Assembly (NCBI GenBank): GCA_963762615.1
Contig: CAVXLG010000012.1
Location: forward strand, 124,001 to 188,000
Length of the DNA: 64,000 bases
Direction of reading: 5' to 3'
DNA from: PALSA-505 sp963762615
GTDB lineage: Bacteria; Actinomycetota; Actinomycetes; Streptosporangiales; Streptosporangiaceae
Shown here: positions 17,230 through 25,743 of the stretch, piece after piece
How the letters are laid out: each line of letters opens with the position of its first letter
Numbering within the stretch: position 1 is the stretch's first letter
The notes under the pieces: generated by a model
What the model was told of the DNA's origin: nothing
What the model saw: only the letters and a program-made list of their open reading frames with translations
The model's database searches: none
Translations under genes and position numbers: made by a program

Positions 17230-20200
17230 CTATGCCGTCGGGAGAACGCCCAGGGCGGTCCGCGGAACGCCTCGTCCGGCGAGGTCACGCTCACAGCGCC
17301 GGAGCAGCGCGAGGCTGCCGTGCGCCGACGCCAGCTCCGCGGCCGAGCGCAGCCGCGCGATGGCGGCCTGTTCGCCGTCGTGCGCGGCGCGCATCCGCAT
17401 CACCTCGGGCATCCACCACAGGTCGTCGTGCGCGTGCCCGGTGGCGAGCGCGGCGTCGAGGATCGCCCGGGCGTCGTCGCGCCGGTTCCCGCGGGCCGAC
17501 AGGTCGGCGAGCAGCGACAGCCAGTAGGGCATCCGGGCGAGCGCACCCTGCGATTGGAGGTTCTTGATGCCGCGCCGGGCCAGGTCGATGCGCGCGGTGC
17601 CGGTGCCGGACCAGCCGTCCAGGATCAGCGCCCACTCGCGGTAGTAGGCGAAGCCGAACCGGCCGCACAGCTCGCGCAGCTCGGCGACGACAGCCGCGAG
17701 TTCGGGCTCGTCGTGCCGCATCTGGTAGGTGATGCAGGCGTAGGCCAGGGCCATGGCCAGGTTGTACGGGTCGTCGATCGCCCGGGCCAGCTCGATGGCC
17801 TGCCGGCAGGCGGACAGCGCGCCGTCGTCGTTTCCCAGCAGCCAGCAGGCATGCGCCGCCCAGGCCGCGCCGTGCACCCCGGGCCGGGTGCCGATGCTCA
17901 ACGACACCGTGCCGGTCGACTGCCGGGCTGCCAGCTCGAGGTGCCGCAGTCCCTCCGCGGGCCTGCCGAGGCTGACGGCCGAGCCGCCGACGGCGAAATG
18001 AGCCGGGCCGGTCAGCTCGGAGCCGGGATCGACGAGCTCCAGGGCTCGGGTGGCCGTCTGGTAGCTGTCGGCTGTGCGTCCTTGCACGAACTGGGTCGCC
18101 CACAGCGCGGCCATGCCGGTGACCGTCGAGTCGTTGCGGCCCAGTGACCCGGCCAGGCTGATCGACCGCTCCAGCGCCTGCTGCAGAACCGGGGACGAGT
18201 AGCCGTACCTGGCGTTGAGCGGCGCCGCGATCGCCTCGAGCACGGCGAGTTCCTGCCGGTCGCGGTCTCGCCCGGCGGGCAGGGCGGCGATGATCGACAG
18301 CGCCTTCCCGAGCAGCCGGATCGCCTCGGCATGGGCGAACATGCCCGCTGCGACGTCAGCGGCCCGCCGGTAGCAGGCCACCGCCCGGTCCGGCCGCCCG
18401 CCCCGGGCGTACTGCTCGGCGAGCTGAGCACCGACCGTGTCCGCGTCTTCGGCGTGCAGCAACTCCAGGCCCTGGGCGATGCGCCGGTGCAGCAGCCACC
18501 GTTTCGGCGGGCTGACCCCGGCGTAGGCCGTGTCGCGCAGCAGGTCGTGGGAGAAGTCGTAGCCGTCCCGGAACTCCCGCATGATCCTGCGCCGCCAGAG
18601 CTCGTCGACGGCTGCCACGACCATGTCGGCGTCGAGGTCGCTCGCCTCGGTGAGCAGGTCGAGGGTGAAGTTCGTGCCCACCGCGGCGGCCAGGCCGGCC
18701 ACCTCCCGGGCAGCCGGGGTCGCCTGCTCGAGGCGCCTGCTCAGCATCGCGGCGAGATCACCGGCCGGCAGCGGCGTGCCGCGGGAATCGGCCGTGCCGC
18801 GCACGGCCTCGACGACGTAGAGCGGGAAGCCTCCGGTGGCCGCGTGCAGCAGGCTCGCGTCCGCCGCCGGCAGCGGCTGCCCGGAAATCGCCTCCGCGAG
18901 GCGCGCCGTGTCGGCGGCCTCCAGCGGGCTGAGGGACAGCTCGGTGAGCAGCCCGCTGGCCCGCATGCGGACGGCCCAGTCCGCGAGGTCACGGTCTTCG
19001 TCGAGACTGTCGTCGCGCAGCGTCCCGGCCACGAGGAGCTGGGCGTCGCCGGCCAGTCCCAGGCACAGCGTGATGAACGCCAGGGTCTCCTGGTCGCACC
19101 ACTGCACGTTGTCCAGCACCAGCAGCAGCGGGCGGCCCGCGGCCAGCAGCCCCCGCGCGAGGCCCTCGAAGAAGCGGTGACGCTGCCAGGCATCCACCAT
19201 CACCCTCGGCCCGGTCCCGGGCAGCGCAGATCCGCCGGCCGGCAGGAGCCTGCCGATTTCGGCGCGCCACGCTGGGTCGAGGGTCGCCGCCGCGGACTGG
19301 ACCGCGGGGTTGCGCAGCCAGTCCGCCACCGGGGCCAGCGCGAGCCGCCCCGACGTCCCGAAGCACTGGGTGCTGGCAACCACGGCACCTTGCCGCCGCG
19401 CCACCTCCGCGATCTCGGTCACCAGCCGGGTCTTCCCGACGCCGGCGCCGCCGCGGACCAGCACCAGACCACGGCGGCCCGCCACGGCGGCCTGCCACAG
19501 GTCCCGGAGCAGGCTCAGCTCGGCAGACCGGCCGAACAGCCGCACCGCCGCCGCCCCCGGCCGGCCTGCCGCGGGCTCGGTCGCCGCCGGGCCGCCTTCG
19601 GCCGGGCGCGCGCGAGCCATCAAGTGCTGGAACGCCTGGCGCGTCGAGGCGTCCGGGACCACGCCGAGCTCGCGCTCCAGCACCGAAGCGCAGTGATGGT
19701 AGGTGCTGACGGCTCCCGCGCGATCACCCTGGTCGGCCTGCAGCCGCATCAGGGTCCGGTAGCCGATCTCCTCCAGCGGCTGCAACTGGACCCGGCGCCG
19801 CGCGGCGTCCACCGCTCCGGTCAGGTCACCGCTGCGCGCTCGCATATCGCAGAGCAGGTCACACAGGTCCACGCACTGGCGCTCCAGCTCGGACCGGGCA
19901 TCGAGCAGCCAGTCATCGTACATGCCGGGCAGCAGGTCGCCCCGGTACTGTGCGATCGCCGCGGCGGCGTGCAGCAGGACCCCGTCGTTGTCACCGGCTG
20001 CCGTGGCGGCCAGGGCGGCCGTGCGCTCGGTCGCGAAGACGCACACGTCGACCCGGCACGTCCCGGCGTCCTGCCAGCACAGATCCCTCGGCGTCACCAC
20101 GAGCGAAGGCTCGTCTCCCAGAACCTGACGCAGGTTGTGCAGCTCGCGGCGAAGGTTGGTCAGCGCCTGCGGGTCGGCGGACTCGGGCCAGAACAGGCCG

Positions 20201-20343
20201 GCGATCCGCTGCCGGGCCTGGGGGGACCCGGCACGGCAGGCCAGGAAGGCCAGCAGCGCCATCGCGCGCGACGAGAATGCCGGAACGCGGCCGGTCCGGC
20301 CGTCGGCGATCGCCTGCTCCCCCAAGAGCGATACATACAGCAT
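17230..20343 (-). CDS. AfsR/SARP-like regulator: wHTH-BTAD, AAA ATPase, TPR-like repeats
   Basis: About 1037 residues. An N-terminal OmpR-like winged helix (residues ~5-90) is followed by a bacterial transcriptional activation domain (~95-245; AVSTYHHCASVLERELGVVPD). Next comes an AAA_16/NB-ARC-like ATPase with Walker A GGAGVGKT near 300 and Walker B-like LLLVLDNVQW, then a long helical TPR-like C-terminus. This is the large-SARP plan: a nucleotide-gated activator of secondary-metabolite or stress genes that binds direct heptamer repeats. The ATG at 20343 has GGAAGG nine bases upstream; a GTG at 20349 is the alternative. Candidate binding boxes lie at 17198-17229 and 22427-22444. Confidence 0.92.
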   Translation of the reverse strand: MLYVSLLGEQAIADGRTGRVPAFSSRAMALLAFLACRAGSPQARQRIAGLFWPESADPQALTNLRRELHNLRQVLGDEPSLVVTPRDLCWQDAGTCRVDVCVFATERTAALAATAAGDNDGVLLHAAAAIAQYRGDLLPGMYDDWLLDARSELERQCVDLCDLLCDMRARSGDLTGAVDAARRRVQLQPLEEIGYRTLMRLQADQGDRAGAVSTYHHCASVLERELGVVPDASTRQAFQHLMARARPAEGGPAATEPAAGRPGAAAVRLFGRSAELSLLRDLWQAAVAGRRGLVLVRGGAGVGKTRLVTEIAEVARRQGAVVASTQCFGTSGRLALAPVADWLRNPAVQSAAATLDPAWRAEIGRLLPAGGSALPGTGPRVMVDAWQRHRFFEGLARGLLAAGRPLLLVLDNVQWCDQETLAFITLCLGLAGDAQLLVAGTLRDDSLDEDRDLADWAVRMRASGLLTELSLSPLEAADTARLAEAISGQPLPAADASLLHAATGGFPLYVVEAVRGTADSRGTPLPAGDLAAMLSRRLEQATPAAREVAGLAAAVGTNFTLDLLTEASDLDADMVVAAVDELWRRRIMREFRDGYDFSHDLLRDTAYAGVSPPKRWLLHRRIAQGLELLHAEDADTVGAQLAEQYARGGRPDRAVACYRRAADVAAGMFAHAEAIRLLGKALSIIAALPAGRDRDRQELAVLEAIAAPLNARYGYSSPVLQQALERSISLAGSLGRNDSTVTGMAALWATQFVQGRTADSYQTATRALELVDPGSELTGPAHFAVGGSAVSLGRPAEGLRHLELAARQSTGTVSLSIGTRPGVHGAAWAAHACWLLGNDDGALSACRQAIELARAIDDPYNLAMALAYACITYQMRHDEPELAAVVAELRELCGRFGFAYYREWALILDGWSGTGTARIDLARRGIKNLQSQGALARMPYWLSLLADLSARGNRRDDARAILDAALATGHAHDDLWWMPEVMRMRAAHDGEQAAIARLRSAAELASAHGSLALLRRCERDLAGRGVPRTALGVLPTA

Positions 20344-20470
20344 GTCCACGTGCCTTCCTGAACCCTCAGGGTAAACTCACAGCCGGGTTTTTCCTAAGGA
20401 ATGGCAAAGCAGACTCGGGGCGGGCGGTGCCATCGACCTGGGGCTCGAAGCTTGGACCGGCCCGGTGAAC

Positions 20471-20683
20471 CGGACGGGTGGCGGCGGTGGTTGTCGTGAC
20501 GCGCGGCGGTGATTGCCGCGTCATCCCCCCGCGGCCGGCACGGCCGTTCCGCGTGCTGAGCCGCGGCGTACCCGGGCGGACGGGTAACCGGGGGTGCTTG
20601 TCGTGACGCGCGGCGGTGATTGGCTCGTCATCCCGGCGCGGCCAGCACGGGCTGTTCCGCCTGCTCGGCCGCGAGGTACTCGT
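20471..20683. repeat. Imperfect ~106-bp tandem duplication at the 3' end of the fusion gene
   Basis: The stretch from 20471 recurs at 20577 with offset 106-107 bases. It includes the matching run TTGTCGTGACGCGCGGCGGT (20491 and 20598), followed by a sequence resembling the last ~17 codons of the downstream gene. The copy nearer the regulator has diverged and carries a one-base deletion relative to the coding copy, so it is a decayed second 3' end. Confidence 0.6.
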
Positions 20684-22373
20684 GCAGGAGGCGTACCGCC
20701 GCGGCGCCGTCGCCGACGGCGGAGGCGACCCGGTTGATCGAGCGGTAGCGGGCGTCCCCGGCTGCGAAAACTCCGGGTACGGAAGTCTCGAGCGGCAGCG
20801 GCGCGCGGTCCAGCGGCCAGGCCGACGGATGCGCTCCGTCCCGGACGACGTCGCGCCCGGTCAGGATGTAGCCGTGCTGGACCTGGATCTCCTCGGGCAG
20901 CCACTGCGTGTGCGGCTCGCCGCCGATGAGCACGAAGAGCGCGGCCGCCGGGACCTGCCGGGTCCGGCCCCGCCGCCGGTCGCGCAGGGTGAGGGCGCCG
21001 AGTCGATCGGTTCCGTGGCCGTCGCTGACCTCGGTATGCAGGCGTACGGCCATGTTGGCCGTCGCCTCGATCTCCCGGACCAGGTAGTCCGACATCGAGC
21101 GGGCCAGGCTGTCCCCGCGGACCAGCATGGTCACCTGCCGGGCGTGCCGCGCGAGATGCAGCGCCGCCTGGCCAGCCGAGTTGCCTGCGCCTACGACGAA
21201 GACGTCCCGGCCTTCCATGGCCCGCGCCTCGCTCCCGGCCGCGCCGTAGAACACGCCCGAGCCGACCAGTGCCTCCAGCCGCGGCACGCCGAGACGGCGC
21301 CAGGAGATGCCCGTCGCGACGATGACCGAGCGGGCGGCGATCCGGTGACCGTCGGTGAGCTGCACGACGTGCTGGCCGCCCCGGCATTGCAGGCCGACGG
21401 CGGGCTGAGAGAACACCAGGTGCGCGCCGAACATCCAGGCCTGCTCGCACGCCTGGCGGGTGAGCTCATGCCCGCTGACGCCATGCGCGAAGCCCGGGTA
21501 ATTGCGGATCATCGGGCTGCTTCCGGCCTGCCCGCCGGAAACGGTTTCCTCGACCACCACCGTCTGCAGGCCTTCGGATGCGGCATAGACGGCGGCGGCC
21601 AGGCCCGCCGGTCCCGCTCCCACGATGACGACATCGCACGCGCTGACGTCGGTGCGGACGCTCCCGCCGGTCGCCTCGATAATCTGGGCGAGCGTCGGCT
21701 GGGCCAGCGTGTGGTCGTCGTGGCGGATCATGACCGGCAGCCGCGATGCGTCCAGGCTGTTGTTCTCCAGCAGCTGGCGGCCCTGCTTGCTGTCGGCGGA
21801 GTAGAAGCTGAACGGCACGTTGAACCGGGTGAGCAGCTCCCGCAGTTCGTGCGTGCTGCGGTCCTGGGGCCGGCCGATGATGCGGAACAGATCGAATCCG
21901 GCTTCCTGGTCCTTGGCCCAGTCAGCCAGGAACTCGCTGATGACGCGGTAGAGATCCGGTTCGAGCAGCCACGGCTTGGTGATGTGATAGTCGGCCAGGC
22001 CGAGCGTCATCGCCCGGACGACCGGGCTGCGGGCCGAATAGTCACGTTCCACCAGCAGCACCCGCTTGGCCAGCGGGTGCATCTGATGGGCGCGCGCGAG
22101 GAAGTCAACTCCGGGCATCTCGCTCAGGTCGTGGTCGACGATGAGCAGCGCCACGGGCCGGTGCTCGTCGGCCAGGGCGCGCAGCGTCGCCAGCCCCGAG
22201 GCGGCCGACAACTCGCCGACGACGCGGAAGTCCCGGCCGAACCGCCGCGCGAGATCGTCTCGCAGCGCGAGCATGACCCCGGCATCGGGATCGAGCACGA
22301 ACAGCGCCGGCTGCGGCGCAGGCTGCCGCTCATCCACCGCCTCGGCGGCGATCGCGCCTGATGTCGCGGTCAT
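20628..22373 (-). CDS. Fused response-regulator receiver / thioredoxin-reductase-like flavoprotein
   Basis: 581 residues from the ATG at 22373. Residues ~22-145 are a CheY-like receiver (acidic LDPD near 27-30, likely phospho-Asp82 in VDHDLSEMPG, Lys133 in TKPW). Residues ~160-240 look like a thioredoxin/glutaredoxin-fold linker (DRSTHELRELLTRFNVPF). Residues ~247-570 are a TrxR-like flavoprotein with FAD loop GAGPAG (252-257), NADPH loop GAGNSAG (395-401) and the terminal GVFAAGD FAD motif. At the place of the redox CxxC, VFYGAAGSEA has no cysteine, so it cannot reduce thioredoxin in the usual way. Phosphorylation-controlled electron transfer is plausible. Confidence 0.92.
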   Translation of the reverse strand: MTATSGAIAAEAVDERQPAPQPALFVLDPDAGVMLALRDDLARRFGRDFRVVGELSAASGLATLRALADEHRPVALLIVDHDLSEMPGVDFLARAHQMHPLAKRVLLVERDYSARSPVVRAMTLGLADYHITKPWLLEPDLYRVISEFLADWAKDQEAGFDLFRIIGRPQDRSTHELRELLTRFNVPFSFYSADSKQGRQLLENNSLDASRLPVMIRHDDHTLAQPTLAQIIEATGGSVRTDVSACDVVIVGAGPAGLAAAVYAASEGLQTVVVEETVSGGQAGSSPMIRNYPGFAHGVSGHELTRQACEQAWMFGAHLVFSQPAVGLQCRGGQHVVQLTDGHRIAARSVIVATGISWRRLGVPRLEALVGSGVFYGAAGSEARAMEGRDVFVVGAGNSAGQAALHLARHARQVTMLVRGDSLARSMSDYLVREIEATANMAVRLHTEVSDGHGTDRLGALTLRDRRRGRTRQVPAAALFVLIGGEPHTQWLPEEIQVQHGYILTGRDVVRDGAHPSAWPLDRAPLPLETSVPGVFAAGDARYRSINRVASAVGDGAAAVRLLHEYLAAEQAEQPVLAAPG

Positions 22374-22426
22374 GTGGCTCCGCCTCCGGATACTCGCCGA
22401 CCTAGGCGCCACCCTAGGACGCGCAC

Positions 22427-22444
22427 CGTTCGCGAAGCGTTCGC
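22427..22444 (-). promoter_or_regulatory. Direct-repeat box (11-bp period) upstream of the fusion gene
   Basis: CGTTCGC-GAAG-CGTTCGC gives two identical heptamers with an 11-bp period, 54-71 bases upstream of the fusion-protein ATG. It matches the box before the flavoenzyme at 16 of 17 positions over CCGTTCGCGNAGCGTTC. It is the best candidate site for the AfsR-like regulator, and also lies in the divergent promoter region of the gene starting at 22612. Confidence 0.5.
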
Positions 22445-22611
22445 GGAACCTGGCCCGCGTTTTCCCGTGGCACACTGGCAGGCTCCGGCCGGGCAGCCAT
22501 CGTCATCTCGATCGTGGTAATGATCTGCCTCCCCGGGTGGCTGGTCACGGGTTTCAGCGCCGGCGGCCACCCTGGCTAAGCTGGCCGCAGATTCCGGTCA
22601 GGGGAGGGTGC

Positions 22612-23757
22612 GTGGATCGGCTCAGCCTCGGGGTGATGGCACGGTCACGGAAGGAAAACGAGCGGCGGCTGGCGATCCACCCGCTGCACGTTGAGCGGAT
22701 CGCGGCCGGACTTCGGCGGCGCATCTATCTCGAGCACGGCTACGGCGAGCCTTTCGCCGTGCCGGACGAGCGGCTGGCCGGCCTTGTCGCCGGCTTGCGC
22801 ACCCGCGAGCAGCTGCTGGCGGACTGCGACGTCATCCTGCTGCCCAAGCCGCTGGCGCAGGACCTGGCGGAGATGCGCGAGGGCCAGGTCCTGTGGGGCT
22901 GGCCGCATTGCGTCCAGAACGAGGACATCACCCAGCTGGGCATCGACCGGCGGCTGACCATGATCGCGTTCGAGGCGATGAACCACTGGAACAGCGACGG
23001 GACGTTCCGCCTGCACGTCTTCCACAAGAACAACGAGCTGGCCGGCTACTGCTCGGTGCTGCACGCCATGCAGCTCGCCGGGATCACCGGTGAGTACGGT
23101 CGCCCGCTTCGCGCGGCGGTCATCAGTTTCGGCGCCACCGGCCGGGGCGCGGTGACCGCGCTCGGCGCCGTCGGCGTGGCCGACATCCACATCCTCACCC
23201 ACCGTGATGTCGCGGCCGTGCCCCCGCCGGCGCACCCGGCTCGCATCGTGCATTTCGAGCGCGACCCCGCCAGCCCGGGCCGGTGCCAGGCGCTGGGCGA
23301 AGGCGGACGGGTGCCGCTGGCGGCCTACCTCGCCGGGTTCGACATCGTGGTCAACTGCGTACTGCAGGACACTGGCGCGCCGCTGATGTTCGTCACCTGC
23401 GACGACCTGGCCGCGTTCGCGCCGGGCAGCCTCATCGTCAACGTGTCGTGCGACGCAGGGATGGGATTCAGCTGGGCACGGCCCACGTCATTCGCGGATC
23501 CGATGTTCAACGTGCGCGGGGACACGCGCTACTACGCCGTGGACCACAGCCCTTCGCTGCTGTGGGACTCCGCCAGCTGGGAGATCAGCGCGGCCCTGCT
23601 GCCCTACCTCGAGACCGTGCTCGGCGGCCGCGCAGCGTGCGACCGCGACCCGGTCATCCAGCGGGCCATCGAGATTCGCGACGGCATCATCCGCAACCCG
23701 GACATCCTGTCCTTCCAGCACCGTGCCCCGCAGCACCCGTACCCGCGGCTCGGCTAG
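22612..23757 (+). CDS. Alanine dehydrogenase/PNT-superfamily enzyme (N5-carboxyethyl-ornithine synthase-like)
   Basis: 381 residues from a GTG at 22612 with AGGGGAGGG just upstream. The N-terminal domain begins like AlaDH/PNT proteins (KENERRLAIHPLHVERI, then IYLEHGYGEPF and ADCDVILLPKP). The NAD-binding domain has VISFGATGRGAVTALGAVG, a modified glycine motif. FEAMNHWN and WGWPHCVQN suggest the branch near N5-(carboxyethyl)ornithine synthase and saccharopine-type dehydrogenases, not true alanine dehydrogenase. A reductive condensation of an amino acid with a keto acid is a reasonable guess. It is divergent from the receiver/TrxR fusion, sharing its control region. Confidence 0.8.
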   Translation: MDRLSLGVMARSRKENERRLAIHPLHVERIAAGLRRRIYLEHGYGEPFAVPDERLAGLVAGLRTREQLLADCDVILLPKPLAQDLAEMREGQVLWGWPHCVQNEDITQLGIDRRLTMIAFEAMNHWNSDGTFRLHVFHKNNELAGYCSVLHAMQLAGITGEYGRPLRAAVISFGATGRGAVTALGAVGVADIHILTHRDVAAVPPPAHPARIVHFERDPASPGRCQALGEGGRVPLAAYLAGFDIVVNCVLQDTGAPLMFVTCDDLAAFAPGSLIVNVSCDAGMGFSWARPTSFADPMFNVRGDTRYYAVDHSPSLLWDSASWEISAALLPYLETVLGGRAACDRDPVIQRAIEIRDGIIRNPDILSFQHRAPQHPYPRLG

Positions 23758-23866
23758 GCCTGCCCGCGCGCGGCCGCGTTCCGCGGAGGCGGCGGCCGGC
23801 CCGAGCCTATAGATGTTGTCTCAGCGTGTACCCGCTTCCGTCACGGCCGGCATTCCTGCTTGCTTG

Positions 23867-24418
23867 TCAGGGCTGGCTGATCCAATCCGGGCCGAGCAGG
23901 GCGTTGGCGGGGACGGTGCGGGGGGCGAGCAGCTTCTCGGCCTGCTCGGCTCCAACGACAGGCAGGCCCGCCGGGTCCAGCAACCCTACCTGGACCAGCA
24001 GTGAGGCTTGATCCCAGTAGATGTGCTCATGGGTGAGCTTGCCGTCCCGGAAGCCAGCCACCACGCACACCGCCAGCCGCACCTGTTTGCCGGTGGGCGG
24101 CACGCCCGGAAGTAGATGGCTCATGGTGATGTCGTGGGTGAATGACATCACCAGTTCGTCGATCACCTGGTCGGTGCCGACGGTCCGGGAGATCCGCTGC
24201 ATCGTGGTATCCGCCGGCCAGTGGCCGATGAAGATCTGTTCGTAGAACTGGCGTACCTCCGCCCGGCCGATCCCTCCGGTGAGCACCGGGACGTGATTGA
24301 GGTAAGGGTCGTCGGTCATGGTCGCCATCGTCGCGTCCACGTCCCTGGTGGCGAACTCCGCCGCCAGGTGTTCATCAAGCACCGCCGCGAGCCCGCCGTG
24401 CTGATCCGAATCCGTCAT
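23867..24418 (-). CDS. Ester cyclase / SnoaL-like (NTF2-fold) protein
   Basis: 183 residues from the ATG at 24418. The pattern LDEHLAAEFATRDVDATMATMTDDPYLNHVP, GRAEVRQFYEQIF and DGKLTHEHIYWDQASLL is that of the NTF2-like SnoaL/ester-cyclase superfamily. These are small cone-shaped folds used as polyketide cyclases, isomerases or non-catalytic binding modules. No signal peptide. It stands alone between a convergent gene and a secreted-protein gene, so substrate or pathway cannot be inferred. Confidence 0.8.
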   Translation of the reverse strand: MTDSDQHGGLAAVLDEHLAAEFATRDVDATMATMTDDPYLNHVPVLTGGIGRAEVRQFYEQIFIGHWPADTTMQRISRTVGTDQVIDELVMSFTHDITMSHLLPGVPPTGKQVRLAVCVVAGFRDGKLTHEHIYWDQASLLVQVGLLDPAGLPVVGAEQAEKLLAPRTVPANALLGPDWISQP

Positions 24419-24588
24419 GCGCTTCCTCCGATCGCCAGAGGCCGCCGGCATCTGCCCTGGCCAGCCTCCGGGCGGCGTGCGGCCGGCGCCCGGCTACTGC
24501 GTCCGCCGTCGGCAGGCCTGGTGGATGCGGGCCTGGCAGGAGACGGTCCGAGGTCGGCCGCCGCGCTTGCGGGCCGTCCGAAGGCCGG

Positions 24589-25086
24589 TCAGGACTCGCC
24601 CACGTACCGGACCGGGACGGTGGCTGATCGCGAGGGCGGGACGACCGGGATCGGGGTGAACCAGACCGTGGCCGTTCCCTGGCAGGGAAGAGTGAGCGAG
24701 GTAGACAGCGGCCTGGGCTTGTCATAGCGGGTGAACACCGGGGTCTGCGCGGCGGGCCGGGCTCCGGCACCAGGCGGCGGAGCGTTGAAGAACACGCCGA
24801 TCCGCGAGTCGTTCCCTGTCCAGCCCAGCGAGCCTGCCACGGCCGCAGGCGGGAACACCTGGTGCACGGCCAGAGTCTGGCCCGCCAGGGGGTGACCGGT
24901 CCGGGCGGGCCCGCTGCACGCCACCTTGATGGTGATCGGCCTGGTGGTGTTGCCGTCATGGCCGTTGATGACCCCGACGAAGTGCTGCTTCGGTCCCACC
25001 GTGCCCGCCTGGGCCGGCAGCGCTACCGCGGCGCAGGCCAGGACGGCCAGGCCGAGCACTCCAGATGATCGCCAAAGGTTTCGCAC
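24589..25086 (-). CDS. Secreted protein of unknown function
   Basis: About 165 residues from a GTG at 25086 with GGAGG upstream (ATGs at 25095 and 25119 are alternatives). A signal peptide is clear: a basic start, a hydrophobic core (GVLGLAVLACAAVAL) and a cleavage site near PAQA-G. The mature part is about 140 residues with two cysteines (KVACSG and TLPCQG) that could form one disulphide, and is rich in proline and threonine. I do not recognise the domain. An extracellular beta-sandwich-like protein is possible. Confidence 0.7.
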   Translation of the reverse strand: MRNLWRSSGVLGLAVLACAAVALPAQAGTVGPKQHFVGVINGHDGNTTRPITIKVACSGPARTGHPLAGQTLAVHQVFPPAAVAGSLGWTGNDSRIGVFFNAPPPGAGARPAAQTPVFTRYDKPRPLSTSLTLPCQGTATVWFTPIPVVPPSRSATVPVRYVGES

Positions 25087-25270
25087 GCCGCCCATCTCCT
25101 CCTGTGTTCGTGCCGTCATCGTGCGCCGGGGTGCTCCGCCTGTCAACGGCCTGCTCGCAGAGCCCGGGGTCAGTCATCGGATCGCGGCTGTGCCCTGGCG
25201 AGAATGTGGTCACTGCTATCGTCGGAGGTGAAATTGGTCTGGCCGGGCTGTCGATCTGGGGAGGCTTGAT

Positions 25271-25327
25271 ATGGCTCGTCAGGCTCAAAGCGGCCCCGGC
25301 GCGGGCGCCGCTGGCCGAAGGCCATGA
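25271..25327 (+). CDS. Micro-ORF (18 codons) coupled to the pterin synthase gene
   Basis: ATG at 25271 is preceded by GGGGAGG at a good distance and opens an 18-residue frame (MARQAQSGPGAGAAGRRP). Its TGA overlaps the ATG of the pterin synthase as ATGA. The pterin synthase has no good ribosome site of its own, so this peptide may drive translational coupling or act as a leader. Alternatively it is chance. The peptide is basic and glycine/alanine-rich and matches nothing I know. Confidence 0.4.
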   Translation: MARQAQSGPGAGAAGRRP

Positions 25328-25743
25328 CCAGCCCGATGACCGTGCGGGTAGCCCGCCGCGAATCGTTTAACGCGGCACACCAGCTGTGCGATCCGAGCCT
25401 GTCGGACGCCGAGAACCGGCGTCTTTTCGGAAAGTGCGCGAACCTGCACGGGCACAATTACGTCCTGGAAGTCGTCGTCGCTGGCGAGGTCAACCATGCC
25501 AGCGGTTATGTCCTTGACCTGAAGGTGCTCTCGGACGTCATCTGCCGGCAGATCATCCAGGATGTGGATCACCGCAACCTCAATACCGATGTCCCATGGC
25601 TCGATAAGTGCATCCCAACCGCGGAGAACCTTGCGCTGATCTTCTGGGAACGGCTCCGGCCGCAGTTCCCCGAAGGCCTGCTGCGGTCAGTCCGCCTGTG
25701 GGAGACCGAGAAGAACTGGGCTGAAGTCGGTGGCGACGGCTGA
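25324..25743 (+). CDS. 6-pyruvoyl-tetrahydropterin / 6-carboxytetrahydropterin synthase family
   Basis: 139 residues, full length for the family. Zinc-binding histidines are His19 (FNAAHQ), His42 and His44 (NLHGHNY), and the catalytic cysteine is Cys38 in FGKCANLHGH. DVDHRNLN and WETEKNWAEV are the conserved later motifs. The enzyme converts 7,8-dihydroneopterin triphosphate to a 6-substituted tetrahydropterin. The ENRRLFGKC stretch recalls PTPS more than QueD. None of the next three genes is a queuosine-pathway enzyme (QueC, QueE, QueF), so a pterin product is more likely. It overlaps the methyltransferase start by 14 bases. An ATG at 25336 is an alternative start. Confidence 0.9.
   Translation: MTSPMTVRVARRESFNAAHQLCDPSLSDAENRRLFGKCANLHGHNYVLEVVVAGEVNHASGYVLDLKVLSDVICRQIIQDVDHRNLNTDVPWLDKCIPTAENLALIFWERLRPQFPEGLLRSVRLWETEKNWAEVGGDG

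Noticed and set aside
25324..25743. QueD of the queuosine pathway
   Set aside because: The enzyme fold fits, but none of the next three genes is QueC, QueE or QueF, and the sequence around the cysteine is closer to PTPS; kept as an alternative only.
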